Below are positions 39,592 through 47,928 of a stretch of 64,000 nt of DNA, in pieces. Position 1 is the stretch's first letter; each line of letters begins with the position of its first letter. The DNA lies in contig CAYHXO010000001.1 in NCBI GenBank assembly GCA_964360635.1, positions 62,001 through 126,000 of the forward strand, written 5' to 3'. The position numbers were made by a program, and so were the translations under genes. Origin of the DNA: CALRGE01 sp964360635. Lineage in GTDB: Bacteria; Patescibacteriota; Gracilibacteria; UBA1369; 2-02-FULL-48-14. The notes beneath the pieces are model-generated. The model did no database searches. It was not told the origin of the DNA and was given only the letters and a program-made list of their open reading frames with translations.

Positions 39592-41183
39592 TCAACAACA
39601 GTGAAGCCCTTTCTCGCAGGCGCGGTATAATTTTGCATTGAAAGTCCGGCTGTATTAGTTCCACGGAAGTACATAAATACTCGAATCACGGTGTCCGGTT
39701 TTGGGCTGATTGTTAGTGGAGCAATTTGATCCATCAATGCGTTTCCAATGAAAGAAAATTCGATGTAATTGCTTGAAACTTGCGCTAGTCGAGGCGCCCA
39801 GAATTCCATGAAATCGCTGGTTTCGCCGTCGTTAAGCCCCATCTTTTTCAATGCTATCGGTAGCACAGTTGCGACTTCAGATTTCTTCAAAGTCCAGCCA
39901 ACTGGTGCAGCGAGTGACTTAGATGAATTTCCTTCCCAGAATAGATAAGGGTAATTTTTGTTATCCGCTAGGTTTGTTAGAAGGCCGCCAACATGTGCAA
40001 GAACTTTCCATCCGTTTCCGTATGCTGGAATTGTTTTTGTGAATGATTCAATTCCAACTTTAACGCTAACTTCCATGTCTTTTTCTGGATACAAGTAAAT
40101 GACCGGCTTTCCACATTCTGCTGTTGGCTGATAAATTGAATCGCGCACTAGTACGTATTTTCCACTACCCATTTTCACGAAGAAAATATTGCCCGGAAGT
40201 GTGAAATCAGCAATGCTCATTGGAGTTTCTTCTTTGTATACAGCCTGCATTTTGTACTGATTGTAAGCATCTAACATTACTCCTTCCAAGCCATCTGTGA
40301 CTGTGGAAGTTTCGTCGAGTGTAGCAAAAGTTAAGGCTTCGTTTTCGCCAATGCTACCTACTTTTTGCAATCTTGATTCTTCACCAGGCAATGCCTCATG
40401 TGTTAATGCACAAGATCCCGTAAATCCGCAACCACCTTGATCAATTGAAAATTCTTTTGTGCTCTGAGCGCCTTTCATGTCTGTGAAAGTTAGTTCCACT
40501 AGCGCTGAAGTTTCCTCTGTTTCTGTATTGTAAAATTCAGTAGGTACAAGTTGATATTTAACCGCAACAGAGTCGCCTGTAACTCCATAAATACAACCGG
40601 ATATTAACAGGTATGATGCAAAGCTTGGATCTTCCAGGCTTACAACATCTGCCCCCTCCTCTTCTTCGATCAGCAGTCTTGAATATTTATCAGCTAATAT
40701 CGCCACATTTTTGTCCCAAACTTTTAGGCTCTTTGGAGCGTCAAATTCTGAGAGTTCTATTGTTGAGTCTGTTGCGTAATAAGTAATATAAATCATCTCT
40801 ACATTCTCTGAAGAATATTTTGAAAGAAGTGTGAATTTTTTACTTTTCTCATCATAAGCAAATCTGAAGATGGCTGCTGGACATGGGCCTTCACAATCCA
40901 TTTGTGCTGTTACTAAGTCTTGACCTTCGTAAATTCCTGTTTTGAAAATACCTGTCTTCCAGAGATGAGTCATGTTGGCAACTTGCTCTTTTTCGAGATC
41001 AGATTCTTTGTATGAATCTACAGCCAACATTGCCGGCGCATGAAATTCAATGTTGGTGATTTTTTCTTGTTCTTCGATATATTCATTTTCACTCTGTTGA
41101 AGTGGTTGGCCACATGACGCTAAAAAAAGTCCCGCCGCAATCAGTACTAAATAAGATTTTTGCATATTTTTTGTTAAATTCAC
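39570..41183 (-). CDS. Large conserved lipoprotein with CGKPVIYLYP motif
   Basis: 537 aa. Lipoprotein signal peptide with lipobox LFLASCGQ, so extracytoplasmic. Beta-rich. At about residue 363 lies CGKPVIYLYPEKD, a motif I recognise from CPR and other hypothetical proteins but cannot tie to a reaction; several Cys pairs (CEGPC, CGFTGSC) suggest disulfides. It ends WGGTLR, overlapping the start of the Memo-like lipoprotein, so the two surface proteins probably act together. Confidence 0.7.
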   Translation of the reverse strand: MNLTKNMQKSYLVLIAAGLFLASCGQPLQQSENEYIEEQEKITNIEFHAPAMLAVDSYKESDLEKEQVANMTHLWKTGIFKTGIYEGQDLVTAQMDCEGPCPAAIFRFAYDEKSKKFTLLSKYSSENVEMIYITYYATDSTIELSEFDAPKSLKVWDKNVAILADKYSRLLIEEEEGADVVSLEDPSFASYLLISGCIYGVTGDSVAVKYQLVPTEFYNTETEETSALVELTFTDMKGAQSTKEFSIDQGGCGFTGSCALTHEALPGEESRLQKVGSIGENEALTFATLDETSTVTDGLEGVMLDAYNQYKMQAVYKEETPMSIADFTLPGNIFFVKMGSGKYVLVRDSIYQPTAECGKPVIYLYPEKDMEVSVKVGIESFTKTIPAYGNGWKVLAHVGGLLTNLADNKNYPYLFWEGNSSKSLAAPVGWTLKKSEVATVLPIALKKMGLNDGETSDFMEFWAPRLAQVSSNYIEFSFIGNALMDQIAPLTISPKPDTVIRVFMYFRGTNTAGLSMQNYTAPARKGFTVVEWGGTLR

Positions 41184-41235
41184 TTTTTATATTAGGGTTT
41201 TGTGATAATCTGCACAAGCAATTTAACCAAAATTT

Positions 41236-41640
41236 ATGGTAGATACAGTATTCCAAAATCTTATTGAGAAGCTCACAACAAAAATTGAGGAGCTAAAGGA
41301 AATCAAACATTTAATGAGGGAACTTGAGGACGATCTTCCAATGGAAATGGAAGACCTTGTGGCGACTTACAAAGACTTGAAAAAGCAAATTACGGATGCA
41401 AAAGAAAAGCATGTTAAAGATTTGCTTGCAGATCATATCGACTACGCGGACTACCGAAAAAAAGTGCAGGAGCTTAAAGAAGAAGCTGCAAATTTGAAGT
41501 TGCAACTTTTCACTGAGGCCGCAAATATGAGCCGAGAACACGGTGACCTTGATCAAACTGTTGTTATCAACGGAATTGCTTCTCGTGTACAAACCCAAAA
41601 AGAAGTTCAGGTTTACTTGAATGGGAAGGTGATAAAATAA
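41236..41640 (+). CDS. Coiled-coil hypothetical protein
   Basis: 134 aa, highly charged, almost wholly helical with heptad patterns (about residues 5-100), followed by a short beta tail (TVVINGIASRVQTQKEVQVYLNGKVIK). No signal peptide. No family recognised. ATG at 41236; the next gene's promoter begins directly after its stop. Confidence 0.65.
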   Translation: MVDTVFQNLIEKLTTKIEELKEIKHLMRELEDDLPMEMEDLVATYKDLKKQITDAKEKHVKDLLADHIDYADYRKKVQELKEEAANLKLQLFTEAANMSREHGDLDQTVVINGIASRVQTQKEVQVYLNGKVIK

Positions 41641-41668
41641 TTGACAAATTTCCATTTGGGCGTATAGA
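41641..41668 (+). promoter_or_regulatory. Strong promoter of the Nudix/PEP-synthase-like pair
   Basis: Perfect TTGACA (41641-41646), 16-bp spacer, TATAGA (41663-41668). The -10 box covers the upstream ATG at 41668, so translation should start at the ATG at 41677, 8 nt after the -10 box: a leaderless mRNA. Confidence 0.7.
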
Positions 41669-41676
41669 TGCGCTAT

Positions 41677-42738
41677 ATGGAACTTGTCGGTGAAACACAT
41701 TCATTTGGGGATTGGAAAAAAGACCCTCGTTTTAAAGAAGGTGACGATATTATCTATAGAGCTTATGCTGAGATACACGGAAGGGATTCCGATATTTCTA
41801 AACGCGCGTACGAAAAAAGTCTCGCCAAAGAAAATACTTTAGTTCGAGTGATTAGTGATTTGAACGAAAGAATTCAAGCTATTTGGTATATCCGCCATGC
41901 TGGTGATTATTTAAAATACAGGAGCGGGGCTCCTAGAAAAGGTGACTTGGATGGTGAAGAAAGAATTGCAATTTATTCAAAAGTTTTAGAAATGGTCCCG
42001 GAATTAGATTTGCCCATGGTTGTGGAGCCGGACATGAGACATGGCGCCGTTTCCAAGACTTTTGATCTTCTGGGATTGAGCACTGTTTGGTGCGGAGAAG
42101 AACTGCGAAGAGTTATGGGTGAAGACTATGAAAGAACACATAAGTTTACCGAAAATAATAAATACGGGCAGGCCAAATTTAAAGTTACAAATGCAATCGG
42201 GCGTGAATTAGACAGACGAGCCTACGTTTCTTACCCGGAGAGAATGGTTAAAGGAAAAACCATCGTCAGAGTTATGGGGGTTTATTCTGGTTTTCAAATT
42301 GATGATGCCGGCAATCTGACTCGGGATACATATTCCCCAATGCTGAGAAAAGACCCTTCGACTTCACAAACAAAGCAGGGGAATCTTCATGAGTATCCCG
42401 GTGGAAATGTTGATCCGGACGAGGAAAAATTAGCGGCCGCCGAACGTGAATTTAAAGAAGAAACCGGAATTGATATAAGTACGACCAAGTTAAGTCACGT
42501 AGGTAAATTTAAATATCAATTTTGGCATCCAGCTAAAGGTGGGCAAGTACTACAGCCCGAGACTGATGTTTATAGAGCAGATTTTGGAAGCGGAAAAGCC
42601 GGCGAGTGGCCTAAAATAGTTGTTGTTGAGGGTTCTGAAGACAGACACTCATCCGGAGAATGGTTGAGTGACAAAGCCATTCGATCTGGGGAAGTTGAGC
42701 TGACTCGCGCGAGCAATTTAATGAGATTAAAGTTTTAA
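41677..42738 (+). CDS. Nudix hydrolase with an N-terminal RHG-like region
   Basis: 353 aa. The C-terminal Nudix box is complete: GNVDPDEEKLAAAEREFKEE at about residues 242-261, then TGID, i.e. G-x5-E-x7-REUxEExGU. Nearer the N terminus, about residue 70, WYIRHAGDYLKYRSG resembles the RHG motif of histidine phosphatases. A phosphatase-Nudix combination is known from MutT1-type proteins but in the reverse order, so this may be a different architecture; the RHG call is weak. The start is chosen from the promoter position. It ends 3 nt before the PEP-synthase-like gene. Confidence 0.78.
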   Translation: MELVGETHSFGDWKKDPRFKEGDDIIYRAYAEIHGRDSDISKRAYEKSLAKENTLVRVISDLNERIQAIWYIRHAGDYLKYRSGAPRKGDLDGEERIAIYSKVLEMVPELDLPMVVEPDMRHGAVSKTFDLLGLSTVWCGEELRRVMGEDYERTHKFTENNKYGQAKFKVTNAIGRELDRRAYVSYPERMVKGKTIVRVMGVYSGFQIDDAGNLTRDTYSPMLRKDPSTSQTKQGNLHEYPGGNVDPDEEKLAAAEREFKEETGIDISTTKLSHVGKFKYQFWHPAKGGQVLQPETDVYRADFGSGKAGEWPKIVVVEGSEDRHSSGEWLSDKAIRSGEVELTRASNLMRLKF

Positions 42739-42741
42739 ATT

Positions 42742-44541
42742 ATGGATGTTTTGGTTCAAAATTCGCTTAGGGATAAGTTGGCGGCTGTGGCTGCAAGTAT
42801 TGTTGTTGAGAATGGTGCTGTTATGAATTCTGATGAAGCTGCAAAAAGCTTCGTTGAGGCTCTTAATGGCGCACAGTTTTATGTGGAAGATGCTGATTGG
42901 ATTGAAAAGGAGTTTGAGTTTGCCGGCCATGCCTTCATTAATAAATGCGCACGGCTTTTGAGAGATCTTGAGGATGAGGAAGCTCCAGTAAGTGCTGGCT
43001 ATTTTCTATCATGCGCCGCCTCAAACATAGCCACGAAACCAATAGATAAATTAATGGAGCTTGCATCTACTGTTAATTCGCAAATGCCGGTGGAAGAGAA
43101 ACTTATGGTGGCTAAAACTCTCGAGGAGGGCTTAATAAACTTGGCTGGGCAGGGTAATTTGCGCCTTAGAGATAAGCAGTTGAGACCTGAAGATATAGCA
43201 AATTTAAGCGCTGGTGTTTCTTTCAGCTTTGAAAGTGACGGGACTGAAATTTCAGGAGGATATGAAAGAATTATTGATGCAATACGTGCTATCCAAAAAG
43301 AATATGCAATTCTTCATGCATCAGGAAATTTAGACCGTGAAAGGCTACAGGCCGACAGGCTTAAGTTTGGTGCAAAAGGTGCAAACTTGATTGTTGTGAA
43401 AAATTTACTTGAAAAACTCCGTAATGCCGAAATTGATAGTCGCTTTCAATACATAGAGATACCTGAGTTTAATCTGATTGGAGTAGAGCTGTATAAAAAA
43501 TGGCTTCGTGGAGAGGATATTAGAGATGAGCTAAAAAAATTCTATACCGGCGGAGCTTTAATGATTCGTAGTTCTGCTGTATATTCTGAAGATGGTGATG
43601 AAATAACTGGGGCCGGTGTATACCAAAGCGTAGCACTTGAAGGCGATTCTACTTTTGAGGATTTTGTGGGGGGGGTTACAGAGGTTTATGAAAGCTGTAA
43701 TTCTGAAAGTGCTCTTGATTACAGAAAGGCGAATGGGGTTGCTGAAGAATTGATGGGGTTAGCAATTCAAAATAGAATTGAATATCCAAATTTAGGCTAT
43801 GTTAATTCCACCCGGCCAGGAACTGATGATTTGGCGCTTGTAGGCTTTGAAGGAAGCCGAAAACCACCACTTATTGTTTATTCTTCAAAAATTGATAGGC
43901 TGGTTTTCAGCACCGATTTTTGTGATTTTGAGGAGCTTGCTCTTACGGCATATATACAGCCGGATATTTACAATTACATGGATGGCACATTTGAAATTAA
44001 CCAAGCTTTGTTTATTTCACGAATACTTGAAAAGTATTATGGCCAGCCGGTTCAAATCGAATTTGCCAGTGTGTATGGACATGGTTCTCCGCTTTATTTT
44101 CTTCAATGCCGACCACTGCCAGCAAAAATGTTTAATCGCCCAAAAGTAGAATTTCCTTCTGATAAGCCGCATTTTTATGAGTGTCAATCTGAGGGGGTTT
44201 GTGATTTGGAATTGGATCTACTTAAAGAGCATGAGAGGAATGATGATCGTGATGGGATGGTAATTTTTAATTCCAGTCACTATGGCTCGATGAGGACAGG
44301 TGAAATACTTAGATCATTTCCGAAAAATGGTGTAGTTATCGTATTAAGTCGGTCTGAACTTGGACATGGTCACATTGAAACCTTGGCTGTAGGAAAAGGC
44401 CTAACTCTTTTATTCGGCACTGATTTTAATGAGGAAAGTATTATGGCTACGACAAAAATGCGAGCGACGGCCTCCTCAGGCTCAGATAAAAAATTCCGTG
44501 TTGTTTCGGACGGAAGAAAGGCGAGGGTGTATGAAGTGTAA
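42742..44541 (+). CDS. PEP-synthase/PPDK-like phosphotransferase lacking the PEP domain
   Basis: 599 aa. The first ~200 residues are helical and unassigned. Residues about 205-470 match the ATP-binding half of PPDK/PEP synthase: FGAKGANLIVVKNL, GALMIRSSAVYSEDG, GAGVYQSV, and QPVQIEFASVYGHG...YFLQCRPLP. The end (about 530-560, LSRSELGHGHIETLAVGKGL) resembles the swivelling phosphohistidine domain. The PEP/pyruvate TIM barrel is absent, as in rifampin phosphotransferases and dikinases that phosphorylate other substrates. The operon partner is a Nudix hydrolase, so the substrate may be a nucleotide or a phosphorylated small molecule. Confidence 0.75.
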   Translation: MDVLVQNSLRDKLAAVAASIVVENGAVMNSDEAAKSFVEALNGAQFYVEDADWIEKEFEFAGHAFINKCARLLRDLEDEEAPVSAGYFLSCAASNIATKPIDKLMELASTVNSQMPVEEKLMVAKTLEEGLINLAGQGNLRLRDKQLRPEDIANLSAGVSFSFESDGTEISGGYERIIDAIRAIQKEYAILHASGNLDRERLQADRLKFGAKGANLIVVKNLLEKLRNAEIDSRFQYIEIPEFNLIGVELYKKWLRGEDIRDELKKFYTGGALMIRSSAVYSEDGDEITGAGVYQSVALEGDSTFEDFVGGVTEVYESCNSESALDYRKANGVAEELMGLAIQNRIEYPNLGYVNSTRPGTDDLALVGFEGSRKPPLIVYSSKIDRLVFSTDFCDFEELALTAYIQPDIYNYMDGTFEINQALFISRILEKYYGQPVQIEFASVYGHGSPLYFLQCRPLPAKMFNRPKVEFPSDKPHFYECQSEGVCDLELDLLKEHERNDDRDGMVIFNSSHYGSMRTGEILRSFPKNGVVIVLSRSELGHGHIETLAVGKGLTLLFGTDFNEESIMATTKMRATASSGSDKKFRVVSDGRKARVYEV

Positions 44542-44713
44542 AAGACGAAGCAATACCTGAAATGAACTTCGGTGGCTTTGTTAATTTTACAGATTAAAAC
44601 AAGCATTCTTTCTCCAAATTTACTCCAAGTTCTTCTCCAAGTCTGAGAAGCTCGTGCCGTGCGCGTAACAGGGAAAAGCCAAACAGCCAAACAAGCTCGA
44701 CTTCGTCGAGTGA

Positions 44714-44790
44714 TGGCGGGATGAAAGGGGCTCGAACCCTCGACCTCTGCCGTGACAGGGCAGCGCTCTAACCAACTGAGCTATCACCCC
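44714..44790 (-). tRNA. tRNA-Asp (GTC)
   Basis: 77 nt including an encoded CCA. On the minus strand: acceptor GGGGTGA pairs with TCATCCC, D arm GCTC...GAGC, anticodon stem CTGCC/GGCAG with loop CTGTCAC (anticodon GTC), T arm with TTCGAGC loop, discriminator G, then CCA. All four arms fold. Confidence 0.97.
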
Positions 44791-44927
44791 ACTGGAAGGG
44801 GCCCAAGTTGGGAACATTATATGCGTTCCAATTGAGGCCCCATGTGAAAGCGGTCGAACTGTATCAAACCGCTATTTTAATTGCAATGTTTTTTATTTTC
44901 GGGCTTCGTGCTACTATCTGCCGGACT

Positions 44928-46049
44928 ATGCGAATCGGAATCGACGCCAGAATGTACAGTAGTGAATTTACCGGAATCGGTAGATATGTTTATGAATTGA
45001 TTGAAAATATTCAAGCTGTGGACGATAAAAATGAATATGTGATTTTTATGAATCCTGAGGAATTCGCGAAATTCGAGCCAAAATCGAAAAGAGTTTCTAA
45101 AGTAATGGTTCGGGCTCATCATTATTCTTTTGGTGAACAGGTTTCTTTTTTGCGGATTTTGAAAAAAGCTAAACTTGATTTGATGCATTTTACGCACTTT
45201 AACGTGCCGATTTTTTATCGTCGTCCAAGTGTTGTTACAATTCATGATCTCACACTTTCTTTCTATCCTGGGAAGAAAATGAATTCAGCGATTCATAGGT
45301 TTGCATATAATTTGGTTTTGAAAAATGCCGTTCGTCATGCGAAAAAAGTGATTGCGGTTTCTGAAAATACAAAAGTGGATTTGATTGAGCTACTTCATGT
45401 CTCTCCAGGGAAGATCGAGGTTGTGTATGAAGGAGTTAGCGACAAATTTACGCCAAAAAAAGATGTGGAATTTAATGCGGAAGTTTTAAAGAAATATGGA
45501 ATCGGAAAGGCATTTTTATTGTATACCGGGGTTTGGCGGGGTCACAAAAATTTGGTGAATTTGATTAAGTCTTTTGCAATTTTAACAGGTGGCGATTCTG
45601 CAGTTGATGCGCAATTGGTTATAACTGGAAATGAAGATCCTTATTATCCGGAGGTCAAACGAACTGTGAAAGAATTGGGTGTTGAACATGCTGTTATTTT
45701 TCCGGGAATGGTTAGTGAGCCAGAACTAATTTCTTTATATCAGAGCGCGAAGTTGTATGTTTTTCCATCTTTATATGAAGGGTTTGGCTTGCCGCCGCTT
45801 GAAGCAATGCGATGCGGAACTCCGGTTGTGGCTTCAAAAACCGCCTGCATTCCTGAGGTTTGCGGGGAAGATAATGCTTTATATTTCGATCCATATGACC
45901 CAACTGAAATGGCGGATGTGATCCAGAGAGTTTGGGTAGATGAAAGTTTACAGAAGGACTTGCACGAACATGGGCTGAAGCACAGTTTAAAGTTTTCTTG
46001 GGAGAAAATGGCTAGCAAAACTTTAGAAATTTACGAAAGTTGCGTATGA
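44928..46049 (+). CDS. GT4 family glycosyltransferase
   Basis: 373 aa from the ATG at 44928; the frame is open back to 44808 but those 40 residues are not family-like and overlap the region next to the tRNA. GT-B fold: GIDARMYSSEFTGIGRYVYEL at the start is the usual N-terminal glycine loop, VVTIHDLTLSFYP, VIAVSENTKVDL, VVYEGVSDKF, YTGVWRGHKNL, and the donor-site block FPSLYEGFGLPPLEAMRCGTPVVAS. Soluble; transfers a sugar to a lipid or polysaccharide. It overlaps the next gene by 4 nt (ATGA). Confidence 0.92.
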   Translation: MRIGIDARMYSSEFTGIGRYVYELIENIQAVDDKNEYVIFMNPEEFAKFEPKSKRVSKVMVRAHHYSFGEQVSFLRILKKAKLDLMHFTHFNVPIFYRRPSVVTIHDLTLSFYPGKKMNSAIHRFAYNLVLKNAVRHAKKVIAVSENTKVDLIELLHVSPGKIEVVYEGVSDKFTPKKDVEFNAEVLKKYGIGKAFLLYTGVWRGHKNLVNLIKSFAILTGGDSAVDAQLVITGNEDPYYPEVKRTVKELGVEHAVIFPGMVSEPELISLYQSAKLYVFPSLYEGFGLPPLEAMRCGTPVVASKTACIPEVCGEDNALYFDPYDPTEMADVIQRVWVDESLQKDLHEHGLKHSLKFSWEKMASKTLEIYESCV

Positions 46050-46342
46050 GTGATTTTATCGATTTTAAAACTTTGATTCCTCGTGCGCTTGAGAAATTCC
46101 GTCTTGGGCGTGAGGCTCGCGCTTCTCTTGTTTGCGAACGATTTCGAATTATTGCTCCTGTGATTATTGGCCAAGGTTGTGAAGAACTGATTCACCCTAA
46201 GTTTGTAAAAAATGGTGTGCTATATATATCTGTGCCGAGTAGCATTTGGGCTCAGAAGGTTTTTGTTAAGCGTCACATGTTGATGGAAGAACTAAATCGA
46301 GAAAAGGAAATTGTGAAGGATTTGAAGGTTTTGGTGGAGTAG
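46046..46342 (+). CDS. DUF721/DciA-like protein
   Basis: 98 aa from the ATG at 46046. The pattern of DUF721: a short helical start (LIPRALEKFRLGREARASLVCERF), then a KH-like strand/helix set GVLYISVPSSIWAQKVFVKRHMLMEELNRE. DciA in other bacteria is the ancestral helicase loader; in this shortened form that role is inference. ATGA overlap with the glycosyltransferase gene. Confidence 0.75.
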   Translation: MSDFIDFKTLIPRALEKFRLGREARASLVCERFRIIAPVIIGQGCEELIHPKFVKNGVLYISVPSSIWAQKVFVKRHMLMEELNREKEIVKDLKVLVE

Positions 46343-46413
46343 TAGATAAATCTTCTTGACAAATTTTAAATCAACACTAGAATCAGAGGGCAAATTTCTT
46401 AACTTACTTATTT

Positions 46414-46773
46414 GTGCTCGTATTAAGACTTAGTAGAACAGGAAAACGCAATCAGCCTGCTTACAGAATGGTGGTTGCAGAACATTCCTCACCGATTCAG
46501 AGTAAGTTTGTGGATATTGTTGGATATTACAATCCTGCAGAAAAGAATAAAATTGACTTCAAGATGGATAGAATTGAGCACTGGATAAAGATGGGTGCGA
46601 AGCCTTCTCAGAGCTTAGCTTCACTTTTGAAGAAGAATTCAGTTCCAAATATGGATAAGTTTATTGCTCCTCGAACACAGAAGCGAAAGAAAAAGAATGC
46701 GCCTGATGAAGTAGCTGCTGCACCTGTAGCTGAGGCTCCAGTAGAGGCGGTTGCAGAGACACCTGCGGCATAA
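46414..46773 (+). CDS. rpsP: Ribosomal protein bS16
   Basis: Small-subunit protein. 119 aa with GTG start at 46414: LVLRLSRTGKRNQPAYRMVVAEHSS, then FVDIVGYYNP and DRIEHWIKMGAKPSQSLASLL are typical. The core ends near residue 95; the rest is an Ala/Val/Pro/Glu-rich tail, a common lineage-specific extension. Followed 15 nt later by khpA, the usual rpsP-khpA neighbour pair. Confidence 0.95.
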   Translation: MLVLRLSRTGKRNQPAYRMVVAEHSSPIQSKFVDIVGYYNPAEKNKIDFKMDRIEHWIKMGAKPSQSLASLLKKNSVPNMDKFIAPRTQKRKKKNAPDEVAAAPVAEAPVEAVAETPAA

Positions 46774-46788
46774 TTTAATCTCACCTTT

Positions 46789-47049
46789 ATGACAGATCGA
46801 GGTAAAGAATTTATTGATTACGTTGTTAGAGCTATAGTTCAATTTCCTGATGAGGTTGAAGTTACACAAACAACAGACAATCTTGGTGTTTTGATTACTT
46901 TGAAGGTTAATAAAGACGATATGGGAAAGATTATTGGCAAGAGTGGACAAACTGCAAAGTCGTTGCGAATTTTGCTAAGAATGATGGGCGCGAAGACAAA
47001 TGAAAGATTTAATTTAAAAATCATTGAGCCGAGCGGGGAAGAAGTGTAG
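46789..47049 (+). CDS. khpA: KH-domain RNA-binding protein KhpA
   Basis: 86 aa consisting almost entirely of one KH domain with the signature GKIIGKSGQTAKSLRILLR at about residues 46-64. In Gram-positive bacteria KhpA binds RNA with KhpB and affects cell elongation. Position directly after rpsP supports the call. Confidence 0.92.
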   Translation: MTDRGKEFIDYVVRAIVQFPDEVEVTQTTDNLGVLITLKVNKDDMGKIIGKSGQTAKSLRILLRMMGAKTNERFNLKIIEPSGEEV

Positions 47050-47052
47050 TGT

Positions 47053-47451
47053 GTGCACATGGGCTTAATTACACTGTTAGTTAGAAACGGATCGATTCTG
47101 GATGTTGCGCAAAATTATAACGCTCTTGAGGTTATGAACCGTGCAATCGCATATGCGATTATCATCGCGGGTTTTCTTTCTGTAGTTTTTATTTTCTTTG
47201 GAGGGATTTCATTTATTTTGTCTGGTGGGGATGAAGGGAAAATTAAACAGGCTGTTTCAACAATTCGATATGCGATTATTGGGTTGATTGTGACTTTGTT
47301 GTCAGTTGTGATTGTTGGATTTGTTGGGAAGGCGCTTGGTTTGAATATAGTTAAGTATATTAACTTGGGTGAGATTTTTGACCTGATCAGCGAAATAACT
47401 CAGCAGAATACTTCTTCTAGTTCATCTAATGGTACTGAATCTTTAGATTAA
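47053..47451 (+). CDS. VirB2/TrbC-like small pilin-type membrane protein
   Basis: 132 aa. Two membrane helices (IAYAIIIAGFLSVVFIFFGGISFIL and AIIGLIVTLLSVVIVGFVG) with a short cytoplasmic loop GGDEGKIKQAVSTIRY between them. The double hairpin and the SGGDEGKIKQA loop are the pattern of TrbC/VirB2-like or Mbov_0395-like pilins, common in CPR genomes. A Ser-rich tail ends the protein. No other secretion gene adjoins it, so a pilus role is inferred. Confidence 0.7.
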   Translation: MHMGLITLLVRNGSILDVAQNYNALEVMNRAIAYAIIIAGFLSVVFIFFGGISFILSGGDEGKIKQAVSTIRYAIIGLIVTLLSVVIVGFVGKALGLNIVKYINLGEIFDLISEITQQNTSSSSSNGTESLD

Positions 47452-47880
47452 AGCTTTTCCGTGAGACTTGAGATTGCTCCAGTCGTGACTGAAGTTGAAG
47501 TTTTCGATTGCGCGAACCATTGAGCCATAAATATACCAAGACTCAAGTTTTGGGAATAAAAAGGCGTTACCTCTTTCATTTACCGGATCGTAGTTTGCAG
47601 CTTTCTTGTGTAGACCCTCGAGCATTACCGGAATAATTCCAGCCTTCATTGTATGTTGAAAATCGCCGGGTAAGTTTTTTGAAAGATAAACCCAAATATC
47701 GGCTTCTTCTAGCGCTTCTTCTAGAGAAAAAACGTGTGGGAGCTGGCTAAAGCCAGTGCCCATAACTCGAATTTTTGCGTCTAGAGTATCTAGAGCGCCT
47801 TCCATTTCAGAGAGAAGTTTTGGGTCCGCATTTCTGAGGTCCAATAATATGCGAGGAATTCTGATGTTTATTTTTGCCAT
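47443..47880 (-). CDS. Hypothetical protein, GT-B C-terminal-like domain
   Basis: 145 aa, soluble. LEEALEEADIWVYLSKNLPG and MKAGIIPVMLEGLHKKAANYDPVNERGNAFLF, then WYIYGSMVRAIENFNFSHDW look like the donor half of GT-B glycosyltransferases, in a stand-alone domain. Whether it acts as an enzyme is unclear since the acceptor half is missing. It overlaps the convergent pilin gene by 9 nt. Confidence 0.55.
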   Translation of the reverse strand: MAKINIRIPRILLDLRNADPKLLSEMEGALDTLDAKIRVMGTGFSQLPHVFSLEEALEEADIWVYLSKNLPGDFQHTMKAGIIPVMLEGLHKKAANYDPVNERGNAFLFPKLESWYIYGSMVRAIENFNFSHDWSNLKSHGKALI

Positions 47881-47928
47881 ACAAATATTTATCTGATAAT
47901 TTTATCATAAAACCAAGCAATTGAAAAG

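Noticed and set aside
44620..44817. 65-aa minus-strand frame
   Set aside because: Consists largely of the tRNA-Asp sequence read as codons.
44808..44927. N-terminal 40 codons of the GT4 frame
   Set aside because: Not family-like; the family's MRIGIDAR start is at 44928, with a -10-like element just upstream.
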